From an uncultured beta proteobacterium (GTDB taxonomy: Bacteria > Pseudomonadota > Gammaproteobacteria > Burkholderiales > Burkholderiaceae), in contig CAIMOW010000038.1 of NCBI GenBank assembly GCA_903843235.1, forward strand, positions 1-40,316: a DNA stretch of 40,316 bases. Reading direction: 5' to 3'. A program made the position numbers and the translations under genes. The notes beneath the pieces were generated by a model. The model searched no databases. It saw only the letters and a list, made by a program, of their open reading frames with translations, and was not told where the DNA came from. Of the stretch, positions 14,935 to 26,993 are shown in pieces (within the stretch, counting starts at the first letter, position 1; the number at the start of each line of letters is the position of its first letter).

Positions 14935-14948
14935 TTGATTCATATCAA
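14935..14948 (-). promoter_or_regulatory. Exact FNR box upstream of the c4-like cytochromes
   Basis: TTGAT-TCAT-ATCAA is a ten-of-ten match to the FNR consensus. It lies 88 bases upstream of the cytochrome start codon (centre to TTG) and has a -10 box at class II distance. Part of the site overlaps the second copy of a 12-base direct repeat, TTGAATTTGATT (14895-14906 and 14929-14940). Confidence 0.75.
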
Positions 14949-15254
14949 TTACTTTAAACAAGGATTTTTGTGAACCCCATTAACCAGCGATTTCTAATGG
15001 TTAATCCTATGGAGGCAAACCAAAAAAGAAAAACGATCAGAGCTTGATATTGGCGTTGCATGATGGTTTGGGGGTAGAACCGATCCACCAACACAAGGTT
15101 TTAATTTCCCATAACATCTATCCGAAAGTCTCGTATTGACTGTCCAGACCTATTTACTTCAATTTCATCTTCAGGTAATTATGAGATGCTGAAATAGACC
15201 TCCGCTCTGAGCAAGCCTTGGAGGCGCTACCCGAATCAAAGCCAATGATATGAA
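14949..15254. other. Intergenic stretch between the FNR box and the small frames
   Basis: No gene supported. It holds repeat copy C (15128-15169). Several short frames have no recognisable content. Confidence 0.4.
15128..15169. repeat. Repeat copy C (head part only)
   Basis: GTCTCGTATTGACT, then CCTATTTACTT and AATTT-CATC, match the head of copy B (13328-13371) with one-base shifts in spacing. TTGACT (15136-15141) and TTCAAT (15158-15163) are 16 bases apart, again promoter-like. The CATCGGGCCGCTAT core is missing, so the copy is either partial or diverged. Confidence 0.45.
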
Positions 15255-15368
15255 ATGTTTCTTGGGTTAGTTGCAATAACCCAGATTAACGGTTACCTAC
15301 CTACAAAAGGACTGGCGAATGAATTGATTGATAGCTTGAAGTATTTAATTTTTGACTGGAAGGATTAA
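15255..15368 (+). CDS. Possible 37-residue small protein
   Basis: ATG-opened frame reading MFLGLVAITQING then LPTKGLANELIDSLKYLIFD, ending TAA. Composition looks protein-like (hydrophobic start, amphipathic end), but there is no convincing Shine-Dalgarno and I do not recognise a family. Its stop lies four bases from the next small frame. It could be the tail of a decayed gene. Confidence 0.25.
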   Translation: MFLGLVAITQINGYLPTKGLANELIDSLKYLIFDWKD

Positions 15369-15371
15369 TGT

Positions 15372-15530
15372 ATGAATGAGCAGATGCCAGGAAGGAACAA
15401 GTTTTCACGGAAGGTAACCAGAAGACCTCAAAGGACACCCGAGGAACTAGTTGCAAAGTGGGTCAGAAAGACCTTGAAAATAAGCCTAAAAGACCCATTG
15501 CTGGTCTCAGAAATTAAATTACTCTATTAA
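15372..15530 (+). CDS. Possible 52-residue basic small protein
   Basis: ATG at 15372 with AAGGA seven bases upstream, the best ribosome-binding site in this gap. The product begins MNEQMPGRNKFSRKVTRRP and continues with a helix-like TPEELVAKWVRKTLKISLKD. The N-terminal half is strongly basic. No family recognised; nucleic-acid binding would be a guess. A three-codon frame starting at 15368 precedes it. Confidence 0.4.
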   Translation: MNEQMPGRNKFSRKVTRRPQRTPEELVAKWVRKTLKISLKDPLLVSEIKLLY

Positions 15531-15644
15531 TTAAATAGACTTAGAAAGTGGACTGCTAGAAGGGGAAGCTTTAGAGGGAAAATAAGGGGGAAACTTCTTC
15601 CCTCTTATTCCATAAGACCTTGATTTACAAGGATTTATTTTATT

Positions 15645-15721
15645 TGGCGGAGCGGACGGGACTCGAACCCGCGACCCTCGGCGTGACAGGCCGATATTCT
15701 AACCAACTGAACTACCGCTCC
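15645..15721 (-). tRNA. tRNA-Asp (GTC)
   Basis: 77 bases including an encoded CCA end. Acceptor GGAGCGG pairs with CCGCTCC, discriminator G, anticodon GTC in the loop following CGGCCT, and the T-arm GGGTTCGAGTCCC. First-read gene of the cluster is tRNA-Ala; this one is last. Confidence 0.97.
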
Positions 15722-15775
15722 AAATTACAACGCATGCTACTTATGTCACTCACTACAACAACCAGCCAAAATCTT

Positions 15776-15851
15776 TGGCGTCCCCAGGGGGATTCGAACC
15801 CCCGTACTCACCGTGAAAGGGTGATGTCCTAGGCCTCTAGACGATGGGGAC
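15776..15851 (-). tRNA. tRNA-Glu (TTC)
   Basis: 76 bases with encoded CCA. Acceptor GTCCCCA/TGGGGAC, anticodon loop CTTTCAC giving TTC, T-arm GGGGGTTCGAATCCCCC. Lies in a three-tRNA cluster next to gltX, whose product charges this tRNA. Confidence 0.97.
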
Positions 15852-15884
15852 CTAGACTACTGTTTCACTGCTTATTTTAAACCT

Positions 15885-15960
<76 letters not shown>

Positions 15961-16038
15961 TAAATCTCGCGATCAAACTACAAGACATTCAAAACAATCC
16001 AAGATTTTATCCTATTTTGCTGCGAATGCGCAAATTGC

Positions 16039-17436
16039 CTACAGGAGCACCTTTGATAAGCGTTTCAGGGCTTCATCTTTACCAAGTACCACCAAGACAG
16101 AATCGATCGCTGGCGTCTGCGTGGTGGCAAATAAAGCATAGCGCACTGGCATGGCTAGAGCTGGCATCTTGAGTTGGTGCTGGGCTAGTACTTGCTTAAA
16201 AGCGGCCCCATAAGACTCTTTTTTAGGTTCAGCTGATTCAATTGCTTTAATCAGATCGAGCAATGCAGGCTTGATAGTGTTGGGAATATTTTCAGTCAAT
16301 TGTTCAGCGCTATGTGATGGCGCTGGGAGATAAAAAAGTTTTGCACCTTCCGCGATCTCAATCAAGGTATTGGCGCGGTCTTTGAGTAAGGTAACCACTT
16401 GAAGAAAGTCAGGACCATGTTCAGTATCGATGCCTAATGCATGTGCGAATGGCTTAGTGGCCTCAGCCAATTTAACGGGATCAGCATTCTGAATATATTG
16501 ATGGTTCAACCACAGCAATTTTTCAGGGTTATGTTGTGCAGGTGAACGCCCTAAGTTATCTAAATCAAACCAATCTACGAACTGTTCTTTGGTAAAGACC
16601 TCTGCATCACCATGAGACCAACCAAGGCGAGCCAAATAATTGAGAATTGCTTCGGGTAAATAACCCGCTTTTTGATAGTCGCGTACGCTCATCGCCCCAT
16701 TGCGCTTACTCATTTTCTCGCCAGAATCATTGAGAACCGTTGGTAAATGAGCATATACAGGAGGTGAACCACCTAAGGCTTTCATGATATTGATTTGACG
16801 TGGTGTGTTGTTCACATGATCATCACCACGTATCACGTGAGTAATTTTCATATCGAGATCATCTACCACTACGCAGAAGTTGTAGGTAGGCGTTCCATCA
16901 GGCCTTGAAATAACTAGATCATCTAGTTCGTCATTACTAATTTCAATAGACCCTTTAACAGCGTCTGCCCAAACTACAGAACCCCCAATGGGATTTTTAA
17001 AGCGAATCACAGGCTCAACACCTTCTGGTATTGCTGGCAAAGTTTTTCCTGGCTCAGGACGCCATAAGCCGTTGTAGCGCGGTTTTTCTTTATTGGCCAT
17101 TTGCTGGTCACGTAATTTATTGAGCTCGTCTTCGCTCATATAGCAGGGATAAGCTAAACCAGAATCTAGCAACTGCTTTACAACTTCCCGATAGCGATCG
17201 ATACGTTGCATCTGATAGATGGGACCTTCATCTAAATCCAGACCTAACCACGCCATTCCTTCAATAATGACATCAACCGCTTCTTGTGTTGAGCGCTCTA
17301 AATCCGTGTCCTCAATCCTCAAAATGAAATCACCTTTATTGTGACGAGCAAATGCCCAAGGATATAAAGCGCTGCGAAGATTGCCCAAATGTATAAAGCC
17401 CGTTGGACTGGGAGCGAAACGTGTACGTATATGCAT
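16039..17436 (-). CDS. gltX: Glutamyl-tRNA synthetase
   Basis: 465 residues, the bacterial discriminating-type GluRS length. Class I signatures are [18 protein letters not shown] with HLGN (16-19) as the HIGH motif, and KMSKR (241-245). [10 protein letters not shown] and the glutamate/ATP pocket [13 protein letters not shown] are also present. It attaches glutamate to tRNA-Glu in the cytoplasm. A zinc-binding cysteine set is not evident. It is followed on the same strand by tRNA-Ala, tRNA-Glu and tRNA-Asp, and diverges from hslO. Confidence 0.96.
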   Translation of the reverse strand: MHIRTRFAPSPTGFIHLGNLRSALYPWAFARHNKGDFILRIEDTDLERSTQEAVDVIIEGMAWLGLDLDEGPIYQMQRIDRYREVVKQLLDSGLAYPCYMSEDELNKLRDQQMANKEKPRYNGLWRPEPGKTLPAIPEGVEPVIRFKNPIGGSVVWADAVKGSIEISNDELDDLVISRPDGTPTYNFCVVVDDLDMKITHVIRGDDHVNNTPRQINIMKALGGSPPVYAHLPTVLNDSGEKMSKRNGAMSVRDYQKAGYLPEAILNYLARLGWSHGDAEVFTKEQFVDWFDLDNLGRSPAQHNPEKLLWLNHQYIQNADPVKLAEATKPFAHALGIDTEHGPDFLQVVTLLKDRANTLIEIAEGAKLFYLPAPSHSAEQLTENIPNTIKPALLDLIKAIESAEPKKESYGAAFKQVLAQHQLKMPALAMPVRYALFATTQTPAIDSVLVVLGKDEALKRLSKVLL

Positions 17437-17503
17437 AAATCACATTATCTCAGGTCAGTCAAAAACCAACTGAATTTGTGAAAAACGTGGATACTTTCAC
17501 CCT

Positions 17504-18469
17504 ATGAATGAACTACTCGTATTTATGTGTGATGGAGCCCCTGTACGAGGGGAAATTGTCTCGATTGGGAGTGCCTGGCAGGCTGTTTTAGAGCGACGCA
17601 ATGATCCCCCTGCTATCCGTAAAATCCTAGGTGATTTTGTTGGTGCCGCCACCCTATTAAGCGCTAGCCTGAAGTTTGACGGGACTTTGATTATTCAGGC
17701 TCAGAGCAAGGGTCCCATTCAACTCCTGGTGGTTGAGTGCAAGTCTGACCTATCGATGCGGGCTACAGTGAAACTATCCGTTGATGCGTCCGAGATTTCA
17801 CCAGACGCAACCCTAGGCGAACTCTTGGATGCAAGTAATTCAGGCCGACTGGTCATTACGTTGGATCCTGTAGACCGTGAGCCAGGGCAGGCACCATATC
17901 AAGGCATAGTTGCCCTTCAGGATCATGCTGGCACGGTCATAAAGCCTATCACAAGCGCAGCTGAAGCCATCGCTCTTTACATGCAAAATTCTGAGCAGCT
18001 TGATACTCGCATCTGGTTAAGCTCAAACGAAACACACGTAGGTGGTTTATTACTGCAACGGCTACCAGATTCTGGGGGTCAAGTGCACCTAGATCCACAA
18101 GAGTCTGCCGAAGGATGGAACCGCATTCAGGCTCTTGGCGAGACTATTACTGATGAAGAGCTTCTAACGCTGACTCCTGAAGTTATTTTGCGTCGCCTCT
18201 TCCTTGAGGAGTCTATTCACAGTGGGGTTCGCAGCTTTCCTACGCGCAAAATACAATTTTCATGCCGCTGTTCCCGCAATAAGGTTGCTGATATTTTAAG
18301 AATGCTGGGAGAGGAAGAGGTTGAAGATATCATTGCCGAGCAAGGCAAAGTGGAAACTGCCTGTGAGTTCTGTGGAAAGATATACCAATTTGATGTGGTA
18401 GATTGCCGACAGGTTTTTAAAACAGATTTGTTAAGTGATGCAACTAGACCACCCTCAAGCGGACATTAA
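17504..18469 (+). CDS. hslO: Redox-regulated chaperone Hsp33
   Basis: 321 residues. The C-terminal redox switch has the four zinc cysteines in the canonical C-x-C and C-x2-C arrangement: Cys254, Cys256, Cys287 and Cys290. N-terminal FMCDGAPVRGEIVSI and FVGAATLLSASLKFDG, plus GQAPYQGIV, match the substrate-binding domain. Under oxidative stress with heat the cysteines form disulfides, zinc leaves, and the protein holds unfolding clients. Converges on ftsB with only two bases between the stops. Confidence 0.95.
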   Translation: MNELLVFMCDGAPVRGEIVSIGSAWQAVLERRNDPPAIRKILGDFVGAATLLSASLKFDGTLIIQAQSKGPIQLLVVECKSDLSMRATVKLSVDASEISPDATLGELLDASNSGRLVITLDPVDREPGQAPYQGIVALQDHAGTVIKPITSAAEAIALYMQNSEQLDTRIWLSSNETHVGGLLLQRLPDSGGQVHLDPQESAEGWNRIQALGETITDEELLTLTPEVILRRLFLEESIHSGVRSFPTRKIQFSCRCSRNKVADILRMLGEEEVEDIIAEQGKVETACEFCGKIYQFDVVDCRQVFKTDLLSDATRPPSSGH

Positions 18470-18471
18470 CC

Positions 18472-18777
18472 CTACTGCTTGATAGTAGCAGGCTGTTGTG
18501 GCTTTTCGTTAGGCAAAATTTGGACAAAAAACTCACCGTCTTTAATCATGCCGTGCTCAACTCTGGCACGCTCTTCAATTGCCCGAGTGCCCTCTTTCAA
18601 ATCTTTAACATCGCCGGATAGTTTGGCATTTCTTAAGCTCAGTGCGCCGTTCTTAGCTTCCTGAAGCTCCAGTTGTCGCTCCATCTCATAAACCTTAAGC
18701 CATCCACCCTTCCCCAACCACAAGGGATACTGGATTGCCATCAGCAATAACAGCATTGAATAGATGACAATCCGCAT
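18472..18777 (-). CDS. ftsB: Cell division protein FtsB
   Basis: 101 residues: one N-terminal membrane helix (residues 4-20), then a coiled coil (EMERQLELQEAKNGALSLRN) and the conserved end IEERARVEHGMIKDGEFFVQ. It bridges FtsL and FtsQ in the divisome at the inner membrane. The position directly after eno (27-base gap) is the standard proteobacterial arrangement and supports the call. Confidence 0.92.
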   Translation of the reverse strand: MRIVIYSMLLLLMAIQYPLWLGKGGWLKVYEMERQLELQEAKNGALSLRNAKLSGDVKDLKEGTRAIEERARVEHGMIKDGEFFVQILPNEKPQQPATIKQ

Positions 18778-18804
18778 AGATTAATTAAACACAGTATTGC
18801 TTGC

Positions 18805-20091
<1,287 letters not shown>

Positions 20092-20124
20092 CTAAATCTC
20101 CTAATTACAAAAATAAAATAAAAA

Positions 20125-20988
20125 TTACTTAAAACTGTCTTCTAAAAATGAGCCATTTTTCTTCACCACGGAATCAATTGCTACCAAAGATTCCAATAGT
20201 TCACGCATACGATTTAATGGCACAGCATTCGGACCATCTGAAAGCGCCTTAGCGGGGTCTGGATGACTTTCCATAAAAAGGCCACTAATCCCTACCGCAA
20301 CTGCAGCTCGCGCCAACACAGGCACAAACTCTCGTTGCCCACCACTTGAATTGCCTTGACCACCTGGTAGCTGCACAGAATGGGTTGCATCAAATACAAC
20401 TGGCGCACGTGATTCACGCAAGATAGCCAGGCTGCGCATATCCGACACTAAGTTGTTATAACCAAAAGACGCACCACGTTCACAAACCATAAATTGATCG
20501 GGCAGACTTTTTTCTGCAGCTGCTACGCGCGCTTTTTCGATCACATTTAACATCTCATGCGGTGATAAGAATTGACCCTTCTTAAAGTTCACGGGCTTAC
20601 CACTTTGTGCACAAGCGCGAATGAAATCTGTTTGTCTACAGAGAAAAGCTGGCGTCTGAAGAACATCAACTAATTTGGCGACTCGCTCAATCTCGCTGAT
20701 GTCATGAATATCAGTCAGAACTGGGACTCCAATCTCACGCTTTACTTTGGCGAGAATCTCTAAACCTCTTTCCATGCCTAAGCCACGAAACGAAGTACCA
20801 GAGGAACGATTGGCTTTGTCAAATGACGACTTATAAATAAAAGGAATTTGGAGCGCTCCGGTAATCTCTTTGAGTTCACCAGCGATGTCAATTGCAGACT
20901 GCTCTGACTCAATTACACAGGGGCCGGCAATTAGAAAAAAGCGATGCTGTAAGCCAACATCAAATCCACAAAGCTTAAATGTACTCAT
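20125..20988 (-). CDS. kdsA: 3-deoxy-D-manno-octulosonate 8-phosphate synthase
   Basis: 287 residues. Signature stretches are [85 protein letters not shown] and [19 protein letters not shown]. Condenses PEP with arabinose 5-phosphate to Kdo 8-phosphate for lipopolysaccharide. The metal-site cysteine of class II enzymes is replaced by Asn in NFKKGQ, so this is the metal-independent class I form (family knowledge). Nine bases after pyrG. Confidence 0.96.
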   Translation of the reverse strand: MSTFKLCGFDVGLQHRFFLIAGPCVIESEQSAIDIAGELKEITGALQIPFIYKSSFDKANRSSGTSFRGLGMERGLEILAKVKREIGVPVLTDIHDISEIERVAKLVDVLQTPAFLCRQTDFIRACAQSGKPVNFKKGQFLSPHEMLNVIEKARVAAAEKSLPDQFMVCERGASFGYNNLVSDMRSLAILRESRAPVVFDATHSVQLPGGQGNSSGGQREFVPVLARAAVAVGISGLFMESHPDPAKALSDGPNAVPLNRMRELLESLVAIDSVVKKNGSFLEDSFK

Positions 20989-20997
20989 ATCTCCCTC

Positions 20998-22662
<1,665 letters not shown>

Positions 22663-22764
22663 TTAAGCTCTGTTGGAAAAAGTAATTATAACGATAGCTA
22701 ACCCTCCCTAAGAAATTTCTTAGGCGGTAATATCTGCTGATCTTCTTGATTCGCCGCTTAAAAA

Positions 22765-23217
22765 ATGAACAAAATCCTGATTCAGATCCTTCTAGGCCTA
22801 ACGCTAGTCACCCAGTTTGGGCTCCAGCCCATATTTGCCCAAGATTCGAGCACGATTACAGGTATTTGGAAGACTTTTGATGACGATACATACCAGCCTG
22901 CAGCCTTGGTTGAAATTACGCTCAAAGATGGGATTTACAGCGGGGTGATTAAAAAAATCCTAGATCCAAGCGCCCAACCCACTTGTGAAAAATGCACCGA
23001 TTCCCGCAAGGGTAAGCCGGTATTGGGTATGGAAATCCTTACTGGATTGAAAAAGTCTGGGGAATCCTACGGTGATGGCCGAATATTGGACCCCGATGAT
23101 GGTGAGATCTACCGTACTGAGATGAAACTCAAGGATCAAGGGAGTAAATTGGAAGTTCGCGCCTATATTGGCATTCCTTTGCTAGGCAGGACTCAAACCT
23201 GGGTAAGAGAAAGGTAG
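22765..23217 (+). CDS. Exported DUF2147 protein
   Basis: 150 residues: signal peptide of about 25 residues, then a single DUF2147 domain recognisable by TGIWKTFDDD, LVEITLKDGIYSGVIKKI, the C-x-x-C pair in PTCEKCTDS, GMEILTGLKK, GRILDPDDGEIY and the closing RTQTWVRE. The domain is a calycin-like beta fold of unknown function found in many Gram-negatives. Confidence 0.85.
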   Translation: MNKILIQILLGLTLVTQFGLQPIFAQDSSTITGIWKTFDDDTYQPAALVEITLKDGIYSGVIKKILDPSAQPTCEKCTDSRKGKPVLGMEILTGLKKSGESYGDGRILDPDDGEIYRTEMKLKDQGSKLEVRAYIGIPLLGRTQTWVRER

Positions 23218-23227
23218 TATTTCAAAT

Positions 23228-23416
23228 ATGCGCCTCTTTTTCGCTATTCTCATCACCATTTTTTCGCTTTTTTACTTTCTGCCCTTTGCCATAGCATTTA
23301 ATAGAAGACGGGCTAATACAGGAGCGATTTTTGCACTCAATCTCTTCTTAGGCTGGTCCTTAATTGGTTGGGTTGTGGCCTTGGTTTGGGCGCTCAAAGA
23401 AGAGCAAGTGATTTAA
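23228..23416 (+). CDS. Superinfection-immunity family membrane protein
   Basis: 62 residues with two membrane helices (about 3-22 and 33-55) joined by NRRRANTGAIFALN, and ending in GWVVALVWALKE. This is the pattern of the small T4-immunity-like family (Imm_superinfect), also common on bacterial chromosomes where its role is unknown. Ten bases after the DUF2147 gene and on the same strand, so likely co-transcribed. Confidence 0.75.
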   Translation: MRLFFAILITIFSLFYFLPFAIAFNRRRANTGAIFALNLFLGWSLIGWVVALVWALKEEQVI

Positions 23417-23560
23417 GCCCTTTTTTGGCTCATTTTGGGTCAAAATCAGTAGTTAAACCCATACTCAGAGCATGATCAAGCTACTACAATAACCATGATC
23501 GGGATTTACTTTCCCGCTTGGCATTTTTCTGTTGACAACACTTATCTCATAGGAAACACG

Positions 23561-26146
23561 ATGTTAGAAGCCTACAACGCCCAAGTTGCCGAACGCGCAG
23601 CCCTTGGCATCCCAGCCCTCCCCTTAACCAAGGATCAAACGGCCCAGCTGATTGAGCTATTAAAAAACCCGCCAAAGGGTAAAGAGGCTGAGCTTGTAGA
23701 ACTCATCACCCATCGCGTTCCAGCTGGCGTTGATGATGCCGCTAAGGTTAAAGCCGAGTTTTTGGATGCAATTGCAAAAGGCACTGTTCAATCACCCCAC
23801 ATTTCAAAATTAAAAGCAACGGAGCTGCTGGGCACAATGCTGGGCGGTTACAACATCAAGCCATTAGTAGAACTCTTGGTAGATCCTGAATGCGGCACAG
23901 CTTCAGCAGAAGCACTCAAAAAAACCCTCTTGATGTTTGATTACTTTAATGACGTGCAAGAGCTTGCTGAAAAAGGCAATGCCAATGCAAGGGCAGTCAT
24001 GAAGAGTTGGGCAGATGCCGAGTGGTTTACTAGCCGCCCTGCTGTACCAGAAAACATGAAACTTACAGTATTTAAGGTCACCGGTGAAACCAATACCGAC
24101 GATCTCTCACCAGCACCAGACGCTTGGAGTCGTCCTGATATCCCATTGCATGCGACCATCATGCTCAAGAACCCACGTCCAGGCATCGAACCAGATGAAA
24201 CAGGCGTTCGTGGCCCAATGAAACAAATAGCAGCGCTACAGAAAAAAGGTAATCAAATTGCTTATGTCGGCGATGTTGTTGGTACAGGCTCTTCACGCAA
24301 ATCCGCAACAAACTCAGTCCTCTGGTGGACGGGTCAAGACATTCCCTTTGTGCCTAATAAGCGTTTTGGTGGTGTTTGCCTTGGTACCAATATTGCACCT
24401 ATCTTCTTTAATACCATGGAAGATTCTGGTGCTTTACCAATTGAATTAGATGTTTCTCAAATGAATATGGGCGATGTGATTGAACTGCGTCCATATGAAG
24501 GAAAAGTATTTAAGAATGGTAGCGAGATCACTAGCTTCTCCCTTAAATCACCAGTTATTTTAGATGAAGTTCGTGCTGGCGGTCGTATTCCGTTGATCGT
24601 TGGTCGCGGCTTAACTGCTAAGGCACGAGCAGCTTTGGGACTACCTGCCTCTACAGAGTTCCGCGTACCTGTGAGCCCTCTAGATAATAAAAAAGGATTT
24701 AGCTTGGCGCAGAAGATGGTTGGCCGTGCTTGTGGCCTGCCTGAAGGTCAAGGCGTTCGCCCAGGGACTTATTGCGAACCACACATGACGACAGTTGGAT
24801 CACAAGATACAACTGGCCCAATGACTCGTGACGAGTTGAAGGACTTAGCTTGCTTAGGATTCTCTTCTGATCTCGTGATGCAATCTTTCTGTCACACCTC
24901 TGCCTATCCAAAACCTGTAGACATTCGCACTCAACATGAGTTGCCACCATTCATGACTAATCGTGGTGGCGTTGCATTGCGTCCAGGTGATGGCGTGATC
25001 CATAGCTGGTTAAACCGCCTCTTGTTACCAGATACCTGCGGTACTGGTGGCGATAGTCATACTCGTTTCCCAATTGGCATTTCATTCCCTGCTGGTTCTG
25101 GCTTGGTAGCGTTTGCCGCTGCTACTGGTGTCATGCCATTAGATATGCCTGAATCTGTATTAGTACGTTTCAAAGGCAAGATGCAACCTGGCATCACCTT
25201 GCGTGATCTAGTGAATGCAATTCCTTTGTATGCGATCAAAAAAGGTTTGCTGACCGTTGAAAAACAAGGCAAGAAAAATATTTTCTCTGGCCGCATTTTA
25301 GAAATTGAAGGTTTACCAGATCTTAAGGTTGAACAAGCTTTTGAATTGTCTGACGCTTCAGCAGAACGCTCTGCTGGCGGTTGCACAGTTCACCTCAACA
25401 AAGAGCCGATCATCGAGTACATGCAATCCAATATTACTTTGATGAAGTGGATGATTGCAAACGGTTACGAAGATAAGCGTACATTAGGTCGCCGCATTAA
25501 GGCCATGCAGGCTTGGATTGCAAACCCACAACTTCTCAAAGCTGATGAGAATGCTGACTACGCTGAAATCATTGAAATCAATATTGATGAAATCAAAGAA
25601 CCTATTCTTGCCTGCCCTAACGACCCAGACGATGTGAAAGTATTGTCTGAAGTTGCTGGTGAAAAAATCGATGAAGTGTTTATCGGTTCTTGCATGACTA
25701 ACATCGGCCACTTCCGTGCTGCTGGTCAAGTCTTACAAGGCAAGAAAGATATGCCAACTCGCTTATGGGTTGCCCCTCCAACCAAGATGGATGCAATGGT
25801 CTTGATGGAAGAAGGCTACTACGGCATGTTGGGTGCTGCTGGTGCGCGTATGGAGAGCCCTGGTTGTTCTTTATGTATGGGGAACCAAGCTCAGATCCGC
25901 AAAGGCTCTACAGCAGTTTCTACATCAACACGCAACTTCCCTAACCGCTTAGGTATTGATACACGGGTTTTCTTGGCTTCTGCTGAGCTAGCTTCTGTTG
26001 CAGCCTTACTCGGACGCTTGCCAACCCCTGCTGAGTACTTAGAGCAAGTTCAGGCACTTAACGCTAAGTCTGCTGAGGTTTATAGATATATGAGCTTTGA
26101 TAAGTTGAAGTCATTTAGTGATGTTGCGGATACCGTGACAATCTAA
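23561..26146 (+). CDS. acnB: Aconitate hydratase B
   Basis: 861 residues from the ATG at 23561, which has AGGA six bases upstream and gives the family start [20 protein letters not shown]. The longer frame from 23495 is rejected. Order is HEAT-like domain, swivel domain ([31 protein letters not shown]), then the three catalytic domains. The [4Fe-4S] cysteines are visible in [14 protein letters not shown] and PGCSLCMGN. Isomerises citrate to isocitrate in the TCA cycle, and in the apo form can bind RNA. It stands alone with a strong terminator behind it. Confidence 0.97.
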   Translation: MLEAYNAQVAERAALGIPALPLTKDQTAQLIELLKNPPKGKEAELVELITHRVPAGVDDAAKVKAEFLDAIAKGTVQSPHISKLKATELLGTMLGGYNIKPLVELLVDPECGTASAEALKKTLLMFDYFNDVQELAEKGNANARAVMKSWADAEWFTSRPAVPENMKLTVFKVTGETNTDDLSPAPDAWSRPDIPLHATIMLKNPRPGIEPDETGVRGPMKQIAALQKKGNQIAYVGDVVGTGSSRKSATNSVLWWTGQDIPFVPNKRFGGVCLGTNIAPIFFNTMEDSGALPIELDVSQMNMGDVIELRPYEGKVFKNGSEITSFSLKSPVILDEVRAGGRIPLIVGRGLTAKARAALGLPASTEFRVPVSPLDNKKGFSLAQKMVGRACGLPEGQGVRPGTYCEPHMTTVGSQDTTGPMTRDELKDLACLGFSSDLVMQSFCHTSAYPKPVDIRTQHELPPFMTNRGGVALRPGDGVIHSWLNRLLLPDTCGTGGDSHTRFPIGISFPAGSGLVAFAAATGVMPLDMPESVLVRFKGKMQPGITLRDLVNAIPLYAIKKGLLTVEKQGKKNIFSGRILEIEGLPDLKVEQAFELSDASAERSAGGCTVHLNKEPIIEYMQSNITLMKWMIANGYEDKRTLGRRIKAMQAWIANPQLLKADENADYAEIIEINIDEIKEPILACPNDPDDVKVLSEVAGEKIDEVFIGSCMTNIGHFRAAGQVLQGKKDMPTRLWVAPPTKMDAMVLMEEGYYGMLGAAGARMESPGCSLCMGNQAQIRKGSTAVSTSTRNFPNRLGIDTRVFLASAELASVAALLGRLPTPAEYLEQVQALNAKSAEVYRYMSFDKLKSFSDVADTVTI

Positions 26147-26156
26147 GAGGCCGCCT

Positions 26157-26205
26157 CCCCAGTTTTTCTGGGGTACAAAAAAGGCGATCAATCGATCGCC
26201 TTTTT
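26157..26205. terminator. Double hairpin, bidirectional terminator
   Basis: Two perfect hairpins: CCCCAG-TTTTT-CTGGGG (26157-26173) and GGCGATC-AATC-GATCGCC (26183-26200), the second flanked by six A before and five T after. It ends acnB on the plus strand and also serves the converging spermidine-synthase-like gene on the minus strand. Confidence 0.88.
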
Positions 26206-26222
26206 CATGCCCTGTCGATACA

Positions 26223-26990
26223 TTAAATCGACAATTTATTCTCTTGACGAGCATTTTCACGAGCGATACCTGATACCCAATTATTGGTTGGCAAACCAGT
26301 CTTCTCCAAGATCAGCTTTGCCCTCTTGGATACATCTTTCCATTCAACTTCAAGTGTAGGTCCTTTGAAGCCGATTGCTACTACGTTGCAATCGTGGGAC
26401 TCTGGAAACAAAAGAACTCTGTTATCGAATGCTTGGCAGATATTCTGTAAGTTAATGTCAAAACTCTTATGCCGTGAAAATAAATTCACCGTCATGACAC
26501 CGGTACTTTTAAGGATGTCGTGGCAGCCCCGATAGAACTCAAGTGAACTCGCGGCAGGCCCATCACAAATCGCGTCATAGAGATCTACCTGAACGGCATC
26601 GTATTGGTTTTGCTGCTTAGAACTTTGTACAAATGCTTTCGCATCCGTTTGCAGCGTTTCTAGGCGACGATCATCGTCTGGGGTAAAGAACATACTCCTC
26701 GCCGAAATAATGACAGCGGGATTAAGTTCAACAACAGTGGTTTTTACAGATGGGCAGTAACGATGCTGAAATTTGGTCAATGCGCCCGTTCCCAATCCTA
26801 ATTGAGCTACGCGCATACCGGGCTTGGTTTCAAGAAACAATAGCCAAGCCATCATCTGCTGGTTGTAATCTAAGTAAATTTCATCTGGATCGCGAATCCG
26901 CATCGCACCTTGAATCAGTTCGCTACCGAAATGTAAATACCGAACGCCGCCGCTTTCAGAAAAGGTGACAGGCTCCATGCCTAAAGACAT
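26223..26990 (-). CDS. Spermidine-synthase-like protein (SpeE fold)
   Basis: 255 residues with the class I SAM-type fold of the polyamine synthases: AQLGLGTGALTKF (62-74), VVELNP (86-91), DAKAF (116-120) and AVQVDLYDA (132-140). The final motif is VDLYD where true spermidine synthases usually have VDSTDP-like catalytic aspartates, so aminopropyl transfer is doubtful. Follows purL with a three-base gap. Function in the cell unknown. Confidence 0.75.
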   Translation of the reverse strand: MSLGMEPVTFSESGGVRYLHFGSELIQGAMRIRDPDEIYLDYNQQMMAWLLFLETKPGMRVAQLGLGTGALTKFQHRYCPSVKTTVVELNPAVIISARSMFFTPDDDRRLETLQTDAKAFVQSSKQQNQYDAVQVDLYDAICDGPAASSLEFYRGCHDILKSTGVMTVNLFSRHKSFDINLQNICQAFDNRVLLFPESHDCNVVAIGFKGPTLEVEWKDVSKRAKLILEKTGLPTNNWVSGIARENARQENKLSI

Positions 26991-26993
26991 GAT

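Noticed and set aside
15620-15832. Plus-strand frame over tRNA-Asp and tRNA-Glu
   Set aside because: It is an antisense shadow of two tRNA genes.
23495-23560. Longer N-terminus for AcnB
   Set aside because: The family starts at MLEAY, and the internal ATG at 23561 has a proper AGGA six bases before it.
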